Source: VKMB-3413 sp041027365 (GTDB taxonomy: Bacteria; Pseudomonadota; Alphaproteobacteria; Rhizobiales; Rhizobiaceae). From it: a stretch of DNA of 64,000 nucleotides. The DNA lies in NCBI RefSeq assembly GCF_041027365.1, contig NZ_JBFTEH010000004.1:124001-188000 (forward strand), in the 5' to 3' direction. Positions 50,927 to 61,866 of this stretch are shown here, piece by piece. A model generated the notes under the pieces. The model searched no databases. It saw only the letters and a program-made list of their open reading frames with translations, and was not told where the DNA came from. Position 1 is the first letter of the stretch; each line of letters opens with the position of its first letter. Position numbers and translations under genes: made by a program.

Positions 50927-51113
50927 GAAAGCTCCTCAGGATGGACAACCTATGGGAGAATGTCGCGTCCTCTAGGCGCGGGGTCAAGGGTGGGCACCGT
51001 GGCGCCGGCTCCGCCCGATCTTCCCAATGTCATGCGGGCGTGCTAGCAGCCCGTGCCATCCTTTTGCGGCGCGGCATCCCCCGCCGCCCTCCGCATCTTC
51101 CGAGAGGACTGGC

Positions 51114-52622
<1,509 letters not shown>

Positions 52623-52700
52623 GAAAAGAGCCGCCGGCTATCTGAACCCGTCGTTCCGCTCGGCCGCAACAGGCCCGTCGGCCGAGCGTGCGAAAGTCGA

Positions 52701-54038
52701 CTACTCCGCAGCCGCCGGCTGATCGGTGCGCCTGTCGGCGTCGGCCGCGGCGGCTTCTGCCGCCTGCGCCCGACGCTGGCGCAGGACGTCGGCGATGAAC
52801 AGGCGGGACAGCGCGTGGTACAGGGGCTCCGGCGAGATCACCCGCGCGGTGCCGTAGCCGATCATCGCCGCCGCCATCACGGCGAGGATGTTGTCGTGAT
52901 TGCCGGTCATCTCGACGATGATGACGAAGGCGGTCATCGGCGCCTGCACGACGCCGGCGAAGTAGCCGGCCATGCCCAGCACCGCTGCAAGGCTCGCGGT
53001 CGTGCCGAAGATCTGGCCGAGCGTCGAGCCGAGGCCGGCGCCGACGGCGAGCGAGGGCGCGAACAGGCCGCCGGGGATGCCGGAGACGGTCGAGGCGAGG
53101 CTGACGATGAACTTGCCGAGGAAGAACAGGATCGGCAGGTGATGGCCTTCGACGGCGTGGCGCGCCTCGGTGTAGCCGGTGCCGAAGGTCATGCCCCCGG
53201 AGACGACGCCGATCGCCGCGACGACGAGGCCGGACACCGCGGCGACGAGGATCACGCGGGGCATCGGCTGGACCGCGCGGATCCGCCGGATGCGGCGGGT
53301 GAGGCGCAGGGTGAGGTCGCTGAACGCCGCGCCGAGCGCGCCGCCGACGAGGCCGCAGACGATCACCAGCGGCCAGTCCTTCGGGAAGGCCGCGACGGCG
53401 TCCGTGACGCCGAAATAGGTGTAGTTCCCCTCGATGGCGATCGAGGCGAGGCCGGCGATGATCACCGCCGCGAGGACGACGCCGTTGGTGCGCGCCGAAT
53501 AGCTGCGGCTCATCTCCTCGATGGCGAAGACGATGCCGGCGAGCGGCGTGTTGAAGGCCGCGGCGATGCCGGCGGCGGAGCCGGCGAGGATCAGGCCGCG
53601 GGCATGCGCCATGCCGCCGATCCGGGCCGCCTGCAGCATCAGCGAGGCGCCCACCTGCACCGTCGGGCCCTCGCGGCCGATCGAGGCGCCGCAGAGCAGC
53701 CCGACGACCGTGAGGACGATCTTGCCGACGATCATCTTCAGCGACAGGAAGCGGCTGCGGTCCTCGTCGCCCCGCAGATGCCGCGCGGCGATGCCCTGCG
53801 GGATGCCGCTGCCCTGCGACCCCGGGAAGTAGCGGGCGGCCGCCCAGGCGCACAGCACGAAGCCGAGGGGCGTGATCAGAAGCGGCAGGTAGTCGCTCCA
53901 GCCGCCGCCTTGGGTGACGCGGGAGAACAGCTCCTGCGCCTGGTCGGCGACCGCCGCAAATCCCGCGCTGATGACGCCGATCGCCAGCGCGCCCGCCCAG
54001 AACACCAGCCGCGGCTTCCAGTAGCGGGGGGAGGCCAT
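52701..54038 (-). CDS. ClC-family chloride channel/antiporter
   Basis: A 445-residue membrane protein. The three chloride-site motifs are present: GSGIPQG (about 68-74), GREGPTVQ with the gating Glu, and GGLFAPSLAVGAGLG (GxFxP). No CBS domains follow the channel, so it is the short form. Bacterial ClC proteins move Cl- (or F-) often in exchange for H+, and support acid resistance. The start at ATG 54038 fits the first helix; the frame stays open further upstream without a good binding site. Convergent with guaB. Confidence 0.92.
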   Translation of the reverse strand: MASPRYWKPRLVFWAGALAIGVISAGFAAVADQAQELFSRVTQGGGWSDYLPLLITPLGFVLCAWAAARYFPGSQGSGIPQGIAARHLRGDEDRSRFLSLKMIVGKIVLTVVGLLCGASIGREGPTVQVGASLMLQAARIGGMAHARGLILAGSAAGIAAAFNTPLAGIVFAIEEMSRSYSARTNGVVLAAVIIAGLASIAIEGNYTYFGVTDAVAAFPKDWPLVIVCGLVGGALGAAFSDLTLRLTRRIRRIRAVQPMPRVILVAAVSGLVVAAIGVVSGGMTFGTGYTEARHAVEGHHLPILFFLGKFIVSLASTVSGIPGGLFAPSLAVGAGLGSTLGQIFGTTASLAAVLGMAGYFAGVVQAPMTAFVIIVEMTGNHDNILAVMAAAMIGYGTARVISPEPLYHALSRLFIADVLRQRRAQAAEAAAADADRRTDQPAAAE

Positions 54039-54326
54039 GATCGTCCGTGAGCGCCGCACCCAGGGAATTCGTGAAGCGCGTCGCACGGTCGATCCTTCGT
54101 CTCGTTGTGATGATGTGGCAGGCAATGCATCTGCCGGGCCAATTCCGCAACCCTTTGCGGCGAGATAGCGCATCAAACGTTGACACAGGCTTGCCATGCG
54201 AGGGCGAGCCGCGTCCCGCAGCGCCTGCTCCCGACGCGCCGCCACCCCGTGCAAACGAAACAGGCGCCGCCGTCACCGGCAGCGCCTGCGTTCATGCGGC
54301 CGGACGATCCGGCCGAGACGTCCGCC

Positions 54327-55328
54327 TCAGTACGGGCAGTTGTTGTCGGTGGTGTAGTCGTGGACCTTGATCTTGCCGTCGATGATGTCCTGCTTGGCCT
54401 TGTCGGCCGCAGCCTGCATCTCGGGCGTAATCAGGTCCTTGTTGTACTTGTCGATCGTGTAGCCGACGCCGTTCTCGGCGAGGCCGAGCACCTTCTTGCC
54501 GGGCTGGAACTTGCCGGCCTTGGCGTCGGTAAAGATCTGGTAGACGGCGTTGTCGACCCGCTTGACCATCGAGGTGAGCACGTGGCCGGGGAACAGCGCG
54601 TCCTGGTTGGAATCGACGCCGATGCCGTACTTGCCGGCGTCCGCCGCCGCCTGCAGCACGCCGATGCCGGTGCCGCCCGCGGCGTGGAAGATCACGTCGG
54701 CGCCCTGGTCGATCTGCGACTTGGCGAGCTCGCCGCCGCGCACCGGGTCGTTCCAGGCCGCGCCGGTCGTGCCGGTCATGTTCTGCAGCACGGTGTCGTC
54801 CTTCGAGACCGACTTCACGCCGCCCTTGTAGCCGCAGGCGAACTTCGAGATCAGCGGGATGTCCATGCCGCCGACGAAGCCGACCTTGCCCGACTTCGAC
54901 TTCATCGCCGCCAGGATGCCGACGAGGTAGGAGCCTTCCTCCTCCTTGAACAGCACCGATTCGACGTTCGGCTTGTCGACGACCGAGTCGATGATGACGA
55001 AGTGGATGTTCGGGAACTCCGGCGCGACCTTTTCGAGCGCCGCGGCCTGGCTGAAGCCGACCGAGATGATCGGGCTGTCGCCGTCGCGGGCGAAGCGTCG
55101 CAGCGCCTGCTCGCGCTGCGCGTCGTTGACGATCTCGAACTCGCGGTAGTCGGTGCCGGTCTCCTTCTTGAACTTCTCGGCGCCGTTATAGGCGCCCTCG
55201 TTGAAGGATTTGTCGAACTTGCCGCCGAGATCGTAGAGGATGGCCGGCTTGAAGTCGTCGGCGGCCGAGGCGGCGCCGGCGGAGAGGACGGTGGCGGCCA
55301 AAAGCGCGGCGAGGAAGGTCTTCGTCAA
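54327..55328 (-). CDS. BMP-family ABC transporter substrate-binding protein
   Basis: A 333-residue exported binding protein of the basic-membrane-protein family, usually for nucleosides. The start is TTG 55328, eight bases after a CAGGGA element; the signal peptide ends near AGAASAADD. AILYDLGGKFDKSFNEGAYN and VDSNQDALFPGHVLTSMVKR are typical BMP ligand-site segments. There is no lipobox Cys, so it is a soluble periplasmic protein. No ATPase or permease genes are next to it, which is unusual; it may rely on a transporter elsewhere. Confidence 0.88.
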   Translation of the reverse strand: MTKTFLAALLAATVLSAGAASAADDFKPAILYDLGGKFDKSFNEGAYNGAEKFKKETGTDYREFEIVNDAQREQALRRFARDGDSPIISVGFSQAAALEKVAPEFPNIHFVIIDSVVDKPNVESVLFKEEEGSYLVGILAAMKSKSGKVGFVGGMDIPLISKFACGYKGGVKSVSKDDTVLQNMTGTTGAAWNDPVRGGELAKSQIDQGADVIFHAAGGTGIGVLQAAADAGKYGIGVDSNQDALFPGHVLTSMVKRVDNAVYQIFTDAKAGKFQPGKKVLGLAENGVGYTIDKYNKDLITPEMQAAADKAKQDIIDGKIKVHDYTTDNNCPY

Positions 55329-55581
55329 TGGTGCGGTCCCTGGTGCGAATGACGGGATAAGCGAGGGCCGGCGAGCCGGCGTCACGGCGCCCGTCCGGAC
55401 GCCATGCCTGCGAAGCAGACTGGCACGGGTTGCAACAGGAATCACGTGAAATCGACGCCGGTGCCGGCCCCCTGAAGGCGCCGTCCGGGCCCGGCGGAGG
55501 ACATGCGCCGGAATGGGCGAGACCCCGCGGCAGACGGCGCCGCCATCTGGCCGGACGCGGGCGCTCGCAACGACGCGCGCG

Positions 55582-56250
55582 TCAGGCCGCCGGGACTCCG
55601 GCGCCGGCCGGGCAGGCGACGCCGGTGCCGCCGCCGCCGCAATAGCCGTTCGGATTCTTCGCCAGATACTGCTGGTGGTAGTCCTCGGCGTAGTAGAAGG
55701 GGCCGGCGGGCCGGATCTCCGTCGAGATCGTGCCCTTGTGGCCCGCCGCGCGGAGCGCCGCCTGATAGCGCTGCCGGGAGGCCTCGGCCGCCTGCTGCTG
55801 CGCCGGCGAGAAGGTGTAGATGCCGGAGCGGTACTGCGTGCCCATGTCGTTGCCCTGGCGCATGCCCTGGGTCGGGTCATGCCCTTCCCAGAAGGCGCGC
55901 AGCATCTCGTCGTAGGTGACCGTCTGCGGGTCGAAGACCACGAGCACGACCTCGTTGTGGCCGGTCTGGCCGGTGCAGACTTCCTGATAGGTGGGATTGG
56001 GCGTCGTGCCGGCGGAATAGCCGACCGCGGTGACATGGACGCCCTCGATCCGCCAGAACCGGCGTTCCACGCCCCAGAAGCAGCCCATGCCGAACATCGC
56101 CGTCTCGAGATTTTCGAGGAACGGTCCCTTCAACTGCCGGCCGTTGACGAAATGCGTCTCGGCCGTCGGCAGCGGCTCGGGGCGGCCGGGCAGGGCCTCG
56201 CCGGCGTCCGGCAGCTTCATCTTCTTGGCGAACATGTCGAGGAGGTACAT
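55582..56250 (-). CDS. msrA: peptide methionine sulfoxide reductase MsrA
   Basis: A 222-residue reductase that repairs S-methionine sulfoxides. The catalytic Cys lies in FGMGCFWGVERRFWRIEGV; VGYSAGTTPNPTYQEVCTG and HNEVVLVVFDPQTV are conserved, and the C-terminal GYCGGGGTGVACP region carries resolving Cys residues. There is no signal peptide, so it is cytoplasmic. ATG 56250 has AAGGAA upstream. It lies downstream of a small membrane gene in the same direction. Confidence 0.95.
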   Translation of the reverse strand: MYLLDMFAKKMKLPDAGEALPGRPEPLPTAETHFVNGRQLKGPFLENLETAMFGMGCFWGVERRFWRIEGVHVTAVGYSAGTTPNPTYQEVCTGQTGHNEVVLVVFDPQTVTYDEMLRAFWEGHDPTQGMRQGNDMGTQYRSGIYTFSPAQQQAAEASRQRYQAALRAAGHKGTISTEIRPAGPFYYAEDYHQQYLAKNPNGYCGGGGTGVACPAGAGVPAA

Positions 56251-56418
56251 GGTGCGTTTCCTTGCCGGATGGATCGGCGCTGCCGTCACGGCGCGATGGC
56301 GGCGCCACGGGTGCCGGCTGCCGTGAAGGGTCGGGTCGGCGTCGTCCTGGCCGCCCCCCAGACCTTTGCCCCCAATGTCGCTCGCCGCCGCGCAGCCTTC
56401 AAGCCGGCGCCCGGCTGC

Positions 56419-56697
56419 TCAGCGCAGGCCGCGGCGGGCGCGTGGCTTGCGGCCGAGGAGGAGGCAGACGAGCCCGATGACGCCGCAGGTGATCGCGATC
56501 GACCAGTGCCCGGCGACCGCCAGCGTCTGGCTGCCAGTGCTGGTGGTGTCGAAGGCGATCCCCATCGACGGCAGGGCCTCGTTGATGGTCATCAGCCGCG
56601 TTGCCTCGTTGGCGATCGAGCGGGCGATGTCGCCGACGGCGAAGACGATGCCGAGCGCCAGGAAGACGAAGCCGACGAGCCGCAGGACGAAGCGCAT
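56419..56697 (-). CDS. small two-helix membrane protein
   Basis: A 92-residue protein beginning MRFVLRLVGFVFLALGIVFA, with helix 1 about residues 5-24 and helix 2 about 60-80 (HWSIAITCGVIGLVCLLLG), separated by a short loop with INEALPSMGIAFDTTST. Rhizobial relatives are sometimes labelled PetM-family by automatic annotation, which I doubt. Function unknown. ATG 56697 is chosen on the helix start and AAAGGG upstream; ATG 56748 would add 17 charged residues. Confidence 0.7.
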   Translation of the reverse strand: MRFVLRLVGFVFLALGIVFAVGDIARSIANEATRLMTINEALPSMGIAFDTTSTGSQTLAVAGHWSIAITCGVIGLVCLLLGRKPRARRGLR

Positions 56698-57040
56698 CCC
56701 TTTCTCCTCTTTGCGCCGCGCCTTCCGGCCCGGACGATGATCGGTCACCGCGCCCTCTAGCGCAGGTCGGATGCGACCGGAAGCGTCATCGTCCTGTCGC
56801 GATCGAAGCAGCGTCGCGCCTGCCGCAGCAGTCCACGGGCGGAGCGAAGCTCCCCGCTGGCGAAAATCCGTGCTTGAACCATCCGCCGATCTGGCTTAAG
56901 TCCCGCGCCGTTCGAGCGAGAACCGGCTTCGGTCCTCGCCGCCGGCTGAACGGCTCGGCGGCGGATGGAGATAGCGGGTTCGCGGAGCCGGCAGCGGCTC
57001 TTCCGGAAGCAACCATCCGGGTTATGCGGCTCGAACCCAA
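56698..57040. other. 343-base stretch upstream of the serine tRNA
   Basis: No gene is supported here. It should contain the leftward promoter of the small membrane gene and the rightward promoter of the tRNA, but I could not pick out convincing -35/-10 elements. Open frames on both strands are Arg/Pro-rich and look like chance. Confidence 0.4.
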
Positions 57041-57130
57041 GGTGAGGTGGCCGAGTGGTTGAAGGCGCACGCCTGGAACGCGTGTATACGGGAAACCGTA
57101 TCGAGGGTTCGAATCCCTCTCTCACCGCCA
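57041..57130 (+). tRNA. tRNA-Ser (anticodon GGA)
   Basis: A 90-base class II tRNA. The acceptor starts GGTGAGG and pairs with CTCACC near the end, discriminator G and an encoded CCA at 57128-57130. The D region reads GCCGAGTGGTTGAAGGC, the anticodon stem CACGC/GCGTG closes the loop CTGGAAC (GGA anticodon, reading UCC and UCU), a long variable arm TATACGGGAAACCGTA follows, and the T arm is GAGGGTTCGAATCCCTC. Confidence 0.96.
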
Positions 57131-57211
57131 TTTCCAGATAGCTGATTTTGCTGAACTTTCTGCCCCTGGCGCCGTGAGCTGCGCCTGCCTGCCGCATCGC
57201 TCGCGCCTGCC

Positions 57212-58327
57212 TCACGCTCCCGGCGGTCCGACTTCTTCGAGAGCTTCGGCAAGCGCCGTCTCGAACAGCCGATGGTCATGCGGGCGACCGACGGTGACGC
57301 GGATCATCCGGTCGAGGGGCGGAACGCCCGGCATGCGGATGAAGACGCCGCGCTTCAGGACGGCGTCGAGAATCGCCCGCGCATGCGCGCCGTCGCCGCC
57401 GCAGTCCATCGCGACGAAATTCGTCGCGGAGGGTAGGGGCGTCAGGCCGTGACGCTCGGCGATCCGGGCGAGGTCCCCGCGCGCCGCGATCACCGCCGCC
57501 ACCGTCTCGCGGAGATAGGCCTGGTCCGCGAGCGCCGCGAGTGCCCCCGCCTGCGCCACCAGCGAGACGCCGAAATGGTTGCGCACCTTGTCGAAGGCGC
57601 GGATCGTCTCCGGCATGCCGATCACATAGGCGATGCGAGCGCCGGCCATGCCATAGGCCTTGGAGAAGGTCCGGAAGCGCAACAGGTTCGGCCGCATCAG
57701 ATCGATCGGCGGCAGCGCGTTTTCCGGCGCGAAATCGGCATAGGCCTCGTCGAGGACGAGGATCGTCTCCTCGGGCAATTCGTGCGCCAGGCTGGCGATG
57801 GCGGCGGCATCGTGCCAGCTGCCCGTCGGGTTGTCGGGGTTGGAGACGTAGAGCAGCTTCGGCCGCAGCGCCTTCGCCCGGTCGAGCAGTGCGTCGAGGT
57901 CCTCGTGGTCGTCGGCGCGGTAGGGGACGAAGTCGAGCGCGCCGCCATAGCCGGCGACATGGAAGTTGAAGGTCGGATAGGCGCCACGCGAGGTGACGAC
58001 TGTGTCGCCCGGCCCGCAGGCGAGCCGCACGAGATAGCCGAGCAGGCCGTCGATGCCCTCGCCGACCGCGACGCTGCCTGCCGCGATCCCGTGGTGGGCG
58101 GCGATCGCCTGCTTCAGGTCGAAGAGTTCCGGATCGCCGTAGCACCAGCTGCGCCCGGCCGCCGCGGCCATGGCCTCGACGGCCTTGGGCGACGGGCCGA
58201 AGACGCTCTCGTTCGCGCCGAGCCGGGCCGTGAAGCGGATGCCCATGCGCCGCTCCAGCGCTTCCGGCCCGACGAAGGGAACGGAGGAGGGCAGCGAGCG
58301 GGCGAGGGGCGTGAAGAGTGGCGTCAT
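57212..58327 (-). CDS. HisC-like PLP aminotransferase
   Basis: A 371-residue class I/II aminotransferase. ARLGANESVFGPSPKAVEAM, YVSNPDNPTGSWHDAA, ILVLDEAYADFAPE and the PLP Lys in RFRTFSKAYGMAGARIAYV are typical of histidinol-phosphate aminotransferases. The family also covers aromatic and phenylalanine transaminases, so a second, non-histidine role is possible, as true hisC often sits in a his operon, which is not seen here. It is 84 bases downstream of the carbonic anhydrase gene in the same direction. Confidence 0.88.
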   Translation of the reverse strand: MTPLFTPLARSLPSSVPFVGPEALERRMGIRFTARLGANESVFGPSPKAVEAMAAAAGRSWCYGDPELFDLKQAIAAHHGIAAGSVAVGEGIDGLLGYLVRLACGPGDTVVTSRGAYPTFNFHVAGYGGALDFVPYRADDHEDLDALLDRAKALRPKLLYVSNPDNPTGSWHDAAAIASLAHELPEETILVLDEAYADFAPENALPPIDLMRPNLLRFRTFSKAYGMAGARIAYVIGMPETIRAFDKVRNHFGVSLVAQAGALAALADQAYLRETVAAVIAARGDLARIAERHGLTPLPSATNFVAMDCGGDGAHARAILDAVLKRGVFIRMPGVPPLDRMIRVTVGRPHDHRLFETALAEALEEVGPPGA

Positions 58328-58411
58328 GGTCGGGTTCGGCAGCGTCGACGAGTGGAGGCGAAGCGCATCGGCTCGGCCGGTTGAGGCGGTGAAAGGCGGG
58401 AACGGCTCCCG

Positions 58412-58945
58412 TCAGTCGTCGATGCGCTCGAGCCCGCCGGCGAAGCGGCGGGCGTTCGCGACATAGTGCTCCGCCGAGACGCGCAGCTTCTCCGCCGCGA
58501 CGTCGTCGAGCGTGCGCACCATCTTCGCGGGCGCACCGACGATCAGCGCGTTGTCGGGAAATTCCTTGCCCTCGGTGACGAGCGCGCCGGCGCCGACGAT
58601 CGAATTCTTCCCGATCCGCGCGCCGTTGAGGATCGTCGCGCCCATGCCGATCAGCGTGTTCCCGCCGATCGTGCAGCCGTGGACGATCGCCGCATGGCCG
58701 ATCGTGCAGCCGGCGCCGATCCGCAGCGGGGACCCCATGTCGGAATGCAACACGGCGTTGTCCTGGATGTTGGTGGCCTCGCCGATCTCGATCCACTCGT
58801 TGTCGCCGCGGATCACCGCGCCGAACCAGACGCCCGCGCCGCGCCCGAGCCGCACGCGGCCGATGAGATGGGCACCGGGCGCGACGAAGAAGTCGCCGTC
58901 CGCCGGCAGGTCCGGCCGCTCGCCGGCCAGCGCGTAGATCGCCAT
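58412..58945 (-). CDS. gamma-carbonic-anhydrase-family protein
   Basis: A 177-residue left-handed beta-helix hexapeptide-repeat protein. ADGDFFVAPGAHLIGRVRLG, VWFGAVIRGDNEWIEIGEAT, NIQDNAVLHSDMGSP with its zinc His, and IGHAAIVHGCTIGGNTLIGM supplying two more His ligands match the Cam/YrdA group. Such proteins hydrate CO2 in some cases, though many bacterial members show little activity. GGGAGG stands before ATG 58945. Probably co-transcribed with the HisC-like gene. Confidence 0.92.
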   Translation of the reverse strand: MAIYALAGERPDLPADGDFFVAPGAHLIGRVRLGRGAGVWFGAVIRGDNEWIEIGEATNIQDNAVLHSDMGSPLRIGAGCTIGHAAIVHGCTIGGNTLIGMGATILNGARIGKNSIVGAGALVTEGKEFPDNALIVGAPAKMVRTLDDVAAEKLRVSAEHYVANARRFAGGLERIDD

Positions 58946-59059
58946 CGAAATCCTCCCGCATCCCCGTTTCCGGCCATGGCGCGAGACCCTGCGGCAACGG
59001 CACCCGAGGGTCAAGCGAGAGCGTGGCGGCCGGGTCGGCGGCCCGGGCTGGCGCCTTCC

Positions 59060-61444
59060 TCAGGTGGCGACGTTCGCCGCATTCGCTGCATTCGCCGCCG
59101 ACGGCCGCGCCAGTTCGAGCGCGCGCTGGGCGATCGCCGCCGTCTCCGACGGCTCGCCGCGCGCTCCGCCGGCGACCGTCACGGTCGGGAAGGCGAAGCT
59201 GATTCCTTCCGCGTCGAAGCGCTGCTTGATCATCTGGTAGGCGGCGCGGCGGATGACGAACTGCTCGCCCGGCTTGGTCATCATCTTCATCCGGAGCTTG
59301 ATCGCGAAGTCGCCGAACTGGTCGACGCCCTGCATCTTCAGCGGCTCCAGGATGTTCGGGGCAAAGTCCGGCTCGGCGGCGAGCGCCTGGCCGATCTCCT
59401 TGACGATTTTCTTCACCTTGGCGATGTCGGTGTCGTAGGTGACGCCGATCTCCAGCTTGTCGATCACCCAGTCGCGCGAATAGTTGGTGATCTTCTCCAG
59501 CGCGCCGAAGGGCACGGTGTGCAGCGCGCCGCGATGGTGGCGGATCTTCAGCGAGCGCAGCGAGAAGGATTCCACCGTCCCGCGGATGTTGCCGCTCTCG
59601 ATGTATTCGCCGATGCGGAAGGCGTCGTCGACGAAGAAGAACAGGCCGGCGAGGATGTCCTTCACCAGGGTCTGGGCGCCGAAGCCGAGCGCGATGCCGA
59701 AGATGCCGGCGCTCGCGAGCAGCGGGGCGATGTTGACCCCGAGATTGGAGAGCACCGTCATCACCGCGATGATCGCGAGGACGAAGAGCAGGAGGTTCTT
59801 CAGGATCGGCAGCAGGGTGCGTAGGCGATTGGCGTGATTGTGGCCGCCCTCGGCCGCGGCCCGCTCGTCGGCGGCCGCGATCTTGCGGTCGATCCAGGCT
59901 TCGGTGATGCGCCAGAGGAACAGCGCCACCAGCACGACGACCGCGAGATTGGCGAGCGCGCGGAAGGTCCAGCGAAAGACCGTTTCGCCGAGCGTCGGCG
60001 CCGTCAGGTCGATGTGCAGGACGCCGGCGACGAGCAGGATGCCGGCCAGCAGCACCATCGTGCCGACGCCGCGCGCGATCGTCAGCGCCCGCAGCGACGG
60101 TTCGCCGGCCCGCGGCGGCAAGGTGATTGCCTCGCCGGGCTGCGCGTCCTCGCCGAGCAGGTGCACCACCGAACGCCGCACGTTTTGCAGGATGCCCGTC
60201 ACGAGGAGGCAGATGACCGCGACGTAGAACGGCCGTGTCGAGCCTGTGAAGAGCAGCATCCAGGTGACGAGAAGCGCGGCGCTCAGGAGCCAGACGCGCG
60301 CATCCCTAGCTTTCGCCGCGAGGTCGCGCCGGCCGGTGTCGCGCTGCGGCGCCAGCCATACGACGCCGAGGGCCAGCATCAGCAGGCCGATGCCGAGCAG
60401 GATGCCGACGACGTAGATCTCGATATGCGGGACGTCGAGGCTGTCGAGGAACTCCAGCGCGAACTGCACCATGAAGAAATAGCCGATCAGGACGGCGGCC
60501 CCGACATGCCAGAACTCGGCGGTGCGGGTCGCCATCGGCACGATCCGGAAGCGCTCGGCGCCCGGCGCGATGAGGAAGCGGCTGAGGAGCTGCACCAGGC
60601 GCACGATCACGGCGAGCTGCAGCGACAGGAGCAGCAGGCGCCCGAGATGCTGCGGCCAGTCGAAGAGGAGGAAGACGCCGAGGCTGCCGGCGGCAAAGCC
60701 GGTGACCATGATCAGCCCGTAGCCGAAGCGGACGGCCGCGGCGCTCAGCCGTTCCTCTGCCGTGCGCACCGGCCGGACGATCATCGCTCGCCGCATGCCG
60801 GCGAGTGCCCACCAGAGCAGCCGCTCGAGCGCGATGCCGGAGCCGAGGAACAGAAGCACGAGGACGGCGATCACCGTCGGCCGCCGTCCCGCGAGATCGG
60901 CTTCGAGGACGCCGGCGGCGTTGGCGAGCGTCGTCGGCACCCGCGGCACGGACTCCACGAGGCGGACCAGGAAATGCCGCAGCGAGCGGACCCGGGAGGG
61001 CATGACGCCCATGGTTTCGCCCATCATCATCGGGCTCGACGGCGCAAACGCCATGTCGGCGTCCGTGAAGGGAACGGTCGCCGCGCCCGCCGAAGGAACC
61101 GGAGCGGCCGGCCCGGCAGGCGGGACCGGTGTCGCGCGCGCCGGCGCGGTCGTCGCGGCAGGACCGCCGGCGGCGCTCTGCGCCGCCTGCGCCTTCAGCC
61201 AGTCCTGGATCCGCGGATCCGACAGGAGCTTCGACAGCGCGTCGATCTCGGCCGGCGGCGGAAGCTGCGCAGCTCCCGGGCCGGGCGCGCCGGCAGCTGG
61301 CGCAGCCGGGCTGCCGACCGACGGCTGCGATCCGACCCTGGAACCGACGGTTTCGGCCGATGCCGCGCCCGCGAAGGCCAGCAACAGCGTCATCATCAGC
61401 AGGCCGATCGCTGCGAGGCGGGTCGATGGGGTCGCGGCTTGCAT
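59060..61444 (-). CDS. large MscS-family mechanosensitive channel
   Basis: A 794-residue multi-pass channel of the MscM/MscK-like size class. A signal peptide (about 1-30, ending FAGAASAE) precedes a periplasmic Pro/Ala-rich region to about 120, then ten or so hydrophobic helices, with the MscS pore helix NIAPLLASAGIFGIALGFGA and TLVKDILAGLFFFVDDAFRI at about 610-650, followed by the cytoplasmic vestibule. The long N-terminal membrane part may tune tension sensing. ATG 61444 is used for the signal peptide; the frame is open another 370 bases upstream with charged, family-unlike sequence. Confidence 0.88.
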   Translation of the reverse strand: MQAATPSTRLAAIGLLMMTLLLAFAGAASAETVGSRVGSQPSVGSPAAPAAGAPGPGAAQLPPPAEIDALSKLLSDPRIQDWLKAQAAQSAAGGPAATTAPARATPVPPAGPAAPVPSAGAATVPFTDADMAFAPSSPMMMGETMGVMPSRVRSLRHFLVRLVESVPRVPTTLANAAGVLEADLAGRRPTVIAVLVLLFLGSGIALERLLWWALAGMRRAMIVRPVRTAEERLSAAAVRFGYGLIMVTGFAAGSLGVFLLFDWPQHLGRLLLLSLQLAVIVRLVQLLSRFLIAPGAERFRIVPMATRTAEFWHVGAAVLIGYFFMVQFALEFLDSLDVPHIEIYVVGILLGIGLLMLALGVVWLAPQRDTGRRDLAAKARDARVWLLSAALLVTWMLLFTGSTRPFYVAVICLLVTGILQNVRRSVVHLLGEDAQPGEAITLPPRAGEPSLRALTIARGVGTMVLLAGILLVAGVLHIDLTAPTLGETVFRWTFRALANLAVVVLVALFLWRITEAWIDRKIAAADERAAAEGGHNHANRLRTLLPILKNLLLFVLAIIAVMTVLSNLGVNIAPLLASAGIFGIALGFGAQTLVKDILAGLFFFVDDAFRIGEYIESGNIRGTVESFSLRSLKIRHHRGALHTVPFGALEKITNYSRDWVIDKLEIGVTYDTDIAKVKKIVKEIGQALAAEPDFAPNILEPLKMQGVDQFGDFAIKLRMKMMTKPGEQFVIRRAAYQMIKQRFDAEGISFAFPTVTVAGGARGEPSETAAIAQRALELARPSAANAANAANVAT

Positions 61445-61866
61445 GCAAGCTCGGACCGCGCCCGCTCTCTGCGGGGTCGGGACGCCGGAGGGCGGCTCGC
61501 CCGCTTCTCCTTCGCCACGGCGGCGAGCCATCTCCAGCGCGATTCCCGCCATGCCGGCGACCTTTCGCAAAGACCGAGGCATCGGCTCGGCACCGCGACC
61601 AAGATTCGCACGGGAGGAAGCCGGCAACAAGCGCCCCGGCTCCCGTCCTGCGACCCCGCCGGAAGCGCCGGCCGCCGTTGCCGCGGTCGGCCCGAGGGAC
61701 GGCGGAACGGGTGACCGCACCGGACGGTCCTGCCCATGCCGGAAGGCGGAAAAGGCTCGCAACGGTAGCCGGTTCCCTAATCGTGAGGTGCGCTTACGGT
61801 CACCACGCGTTGCCATTTCCGCGCGCGGCTACTAACCCTGTCGCGAGACGAGGGAAGAACAGCCCC
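61445..61866. other. 422-base gap between the large MscS gene and the phytochrome gene
   Basis: Divergent promoter region. The leftward frame stays open through most of it (with an ATG at 61582 that could extend the channel by 46 residues), but that stretch is Arg/Gly/Pro-rich and does not look like a folded domain. Close to the phytochrome, about 61760-61840, base use is less GC-rich and likely holds its promoter. Confidence 0.4.

Noticed and set aside
57212..58327. HisC-like aminotransferase as the missing MfnC of methylofuran synthesis
   Set aside because: It is far from the other mfn genes and matches the histidinol-phosphate group better; nothing ties it to the furan pathway.
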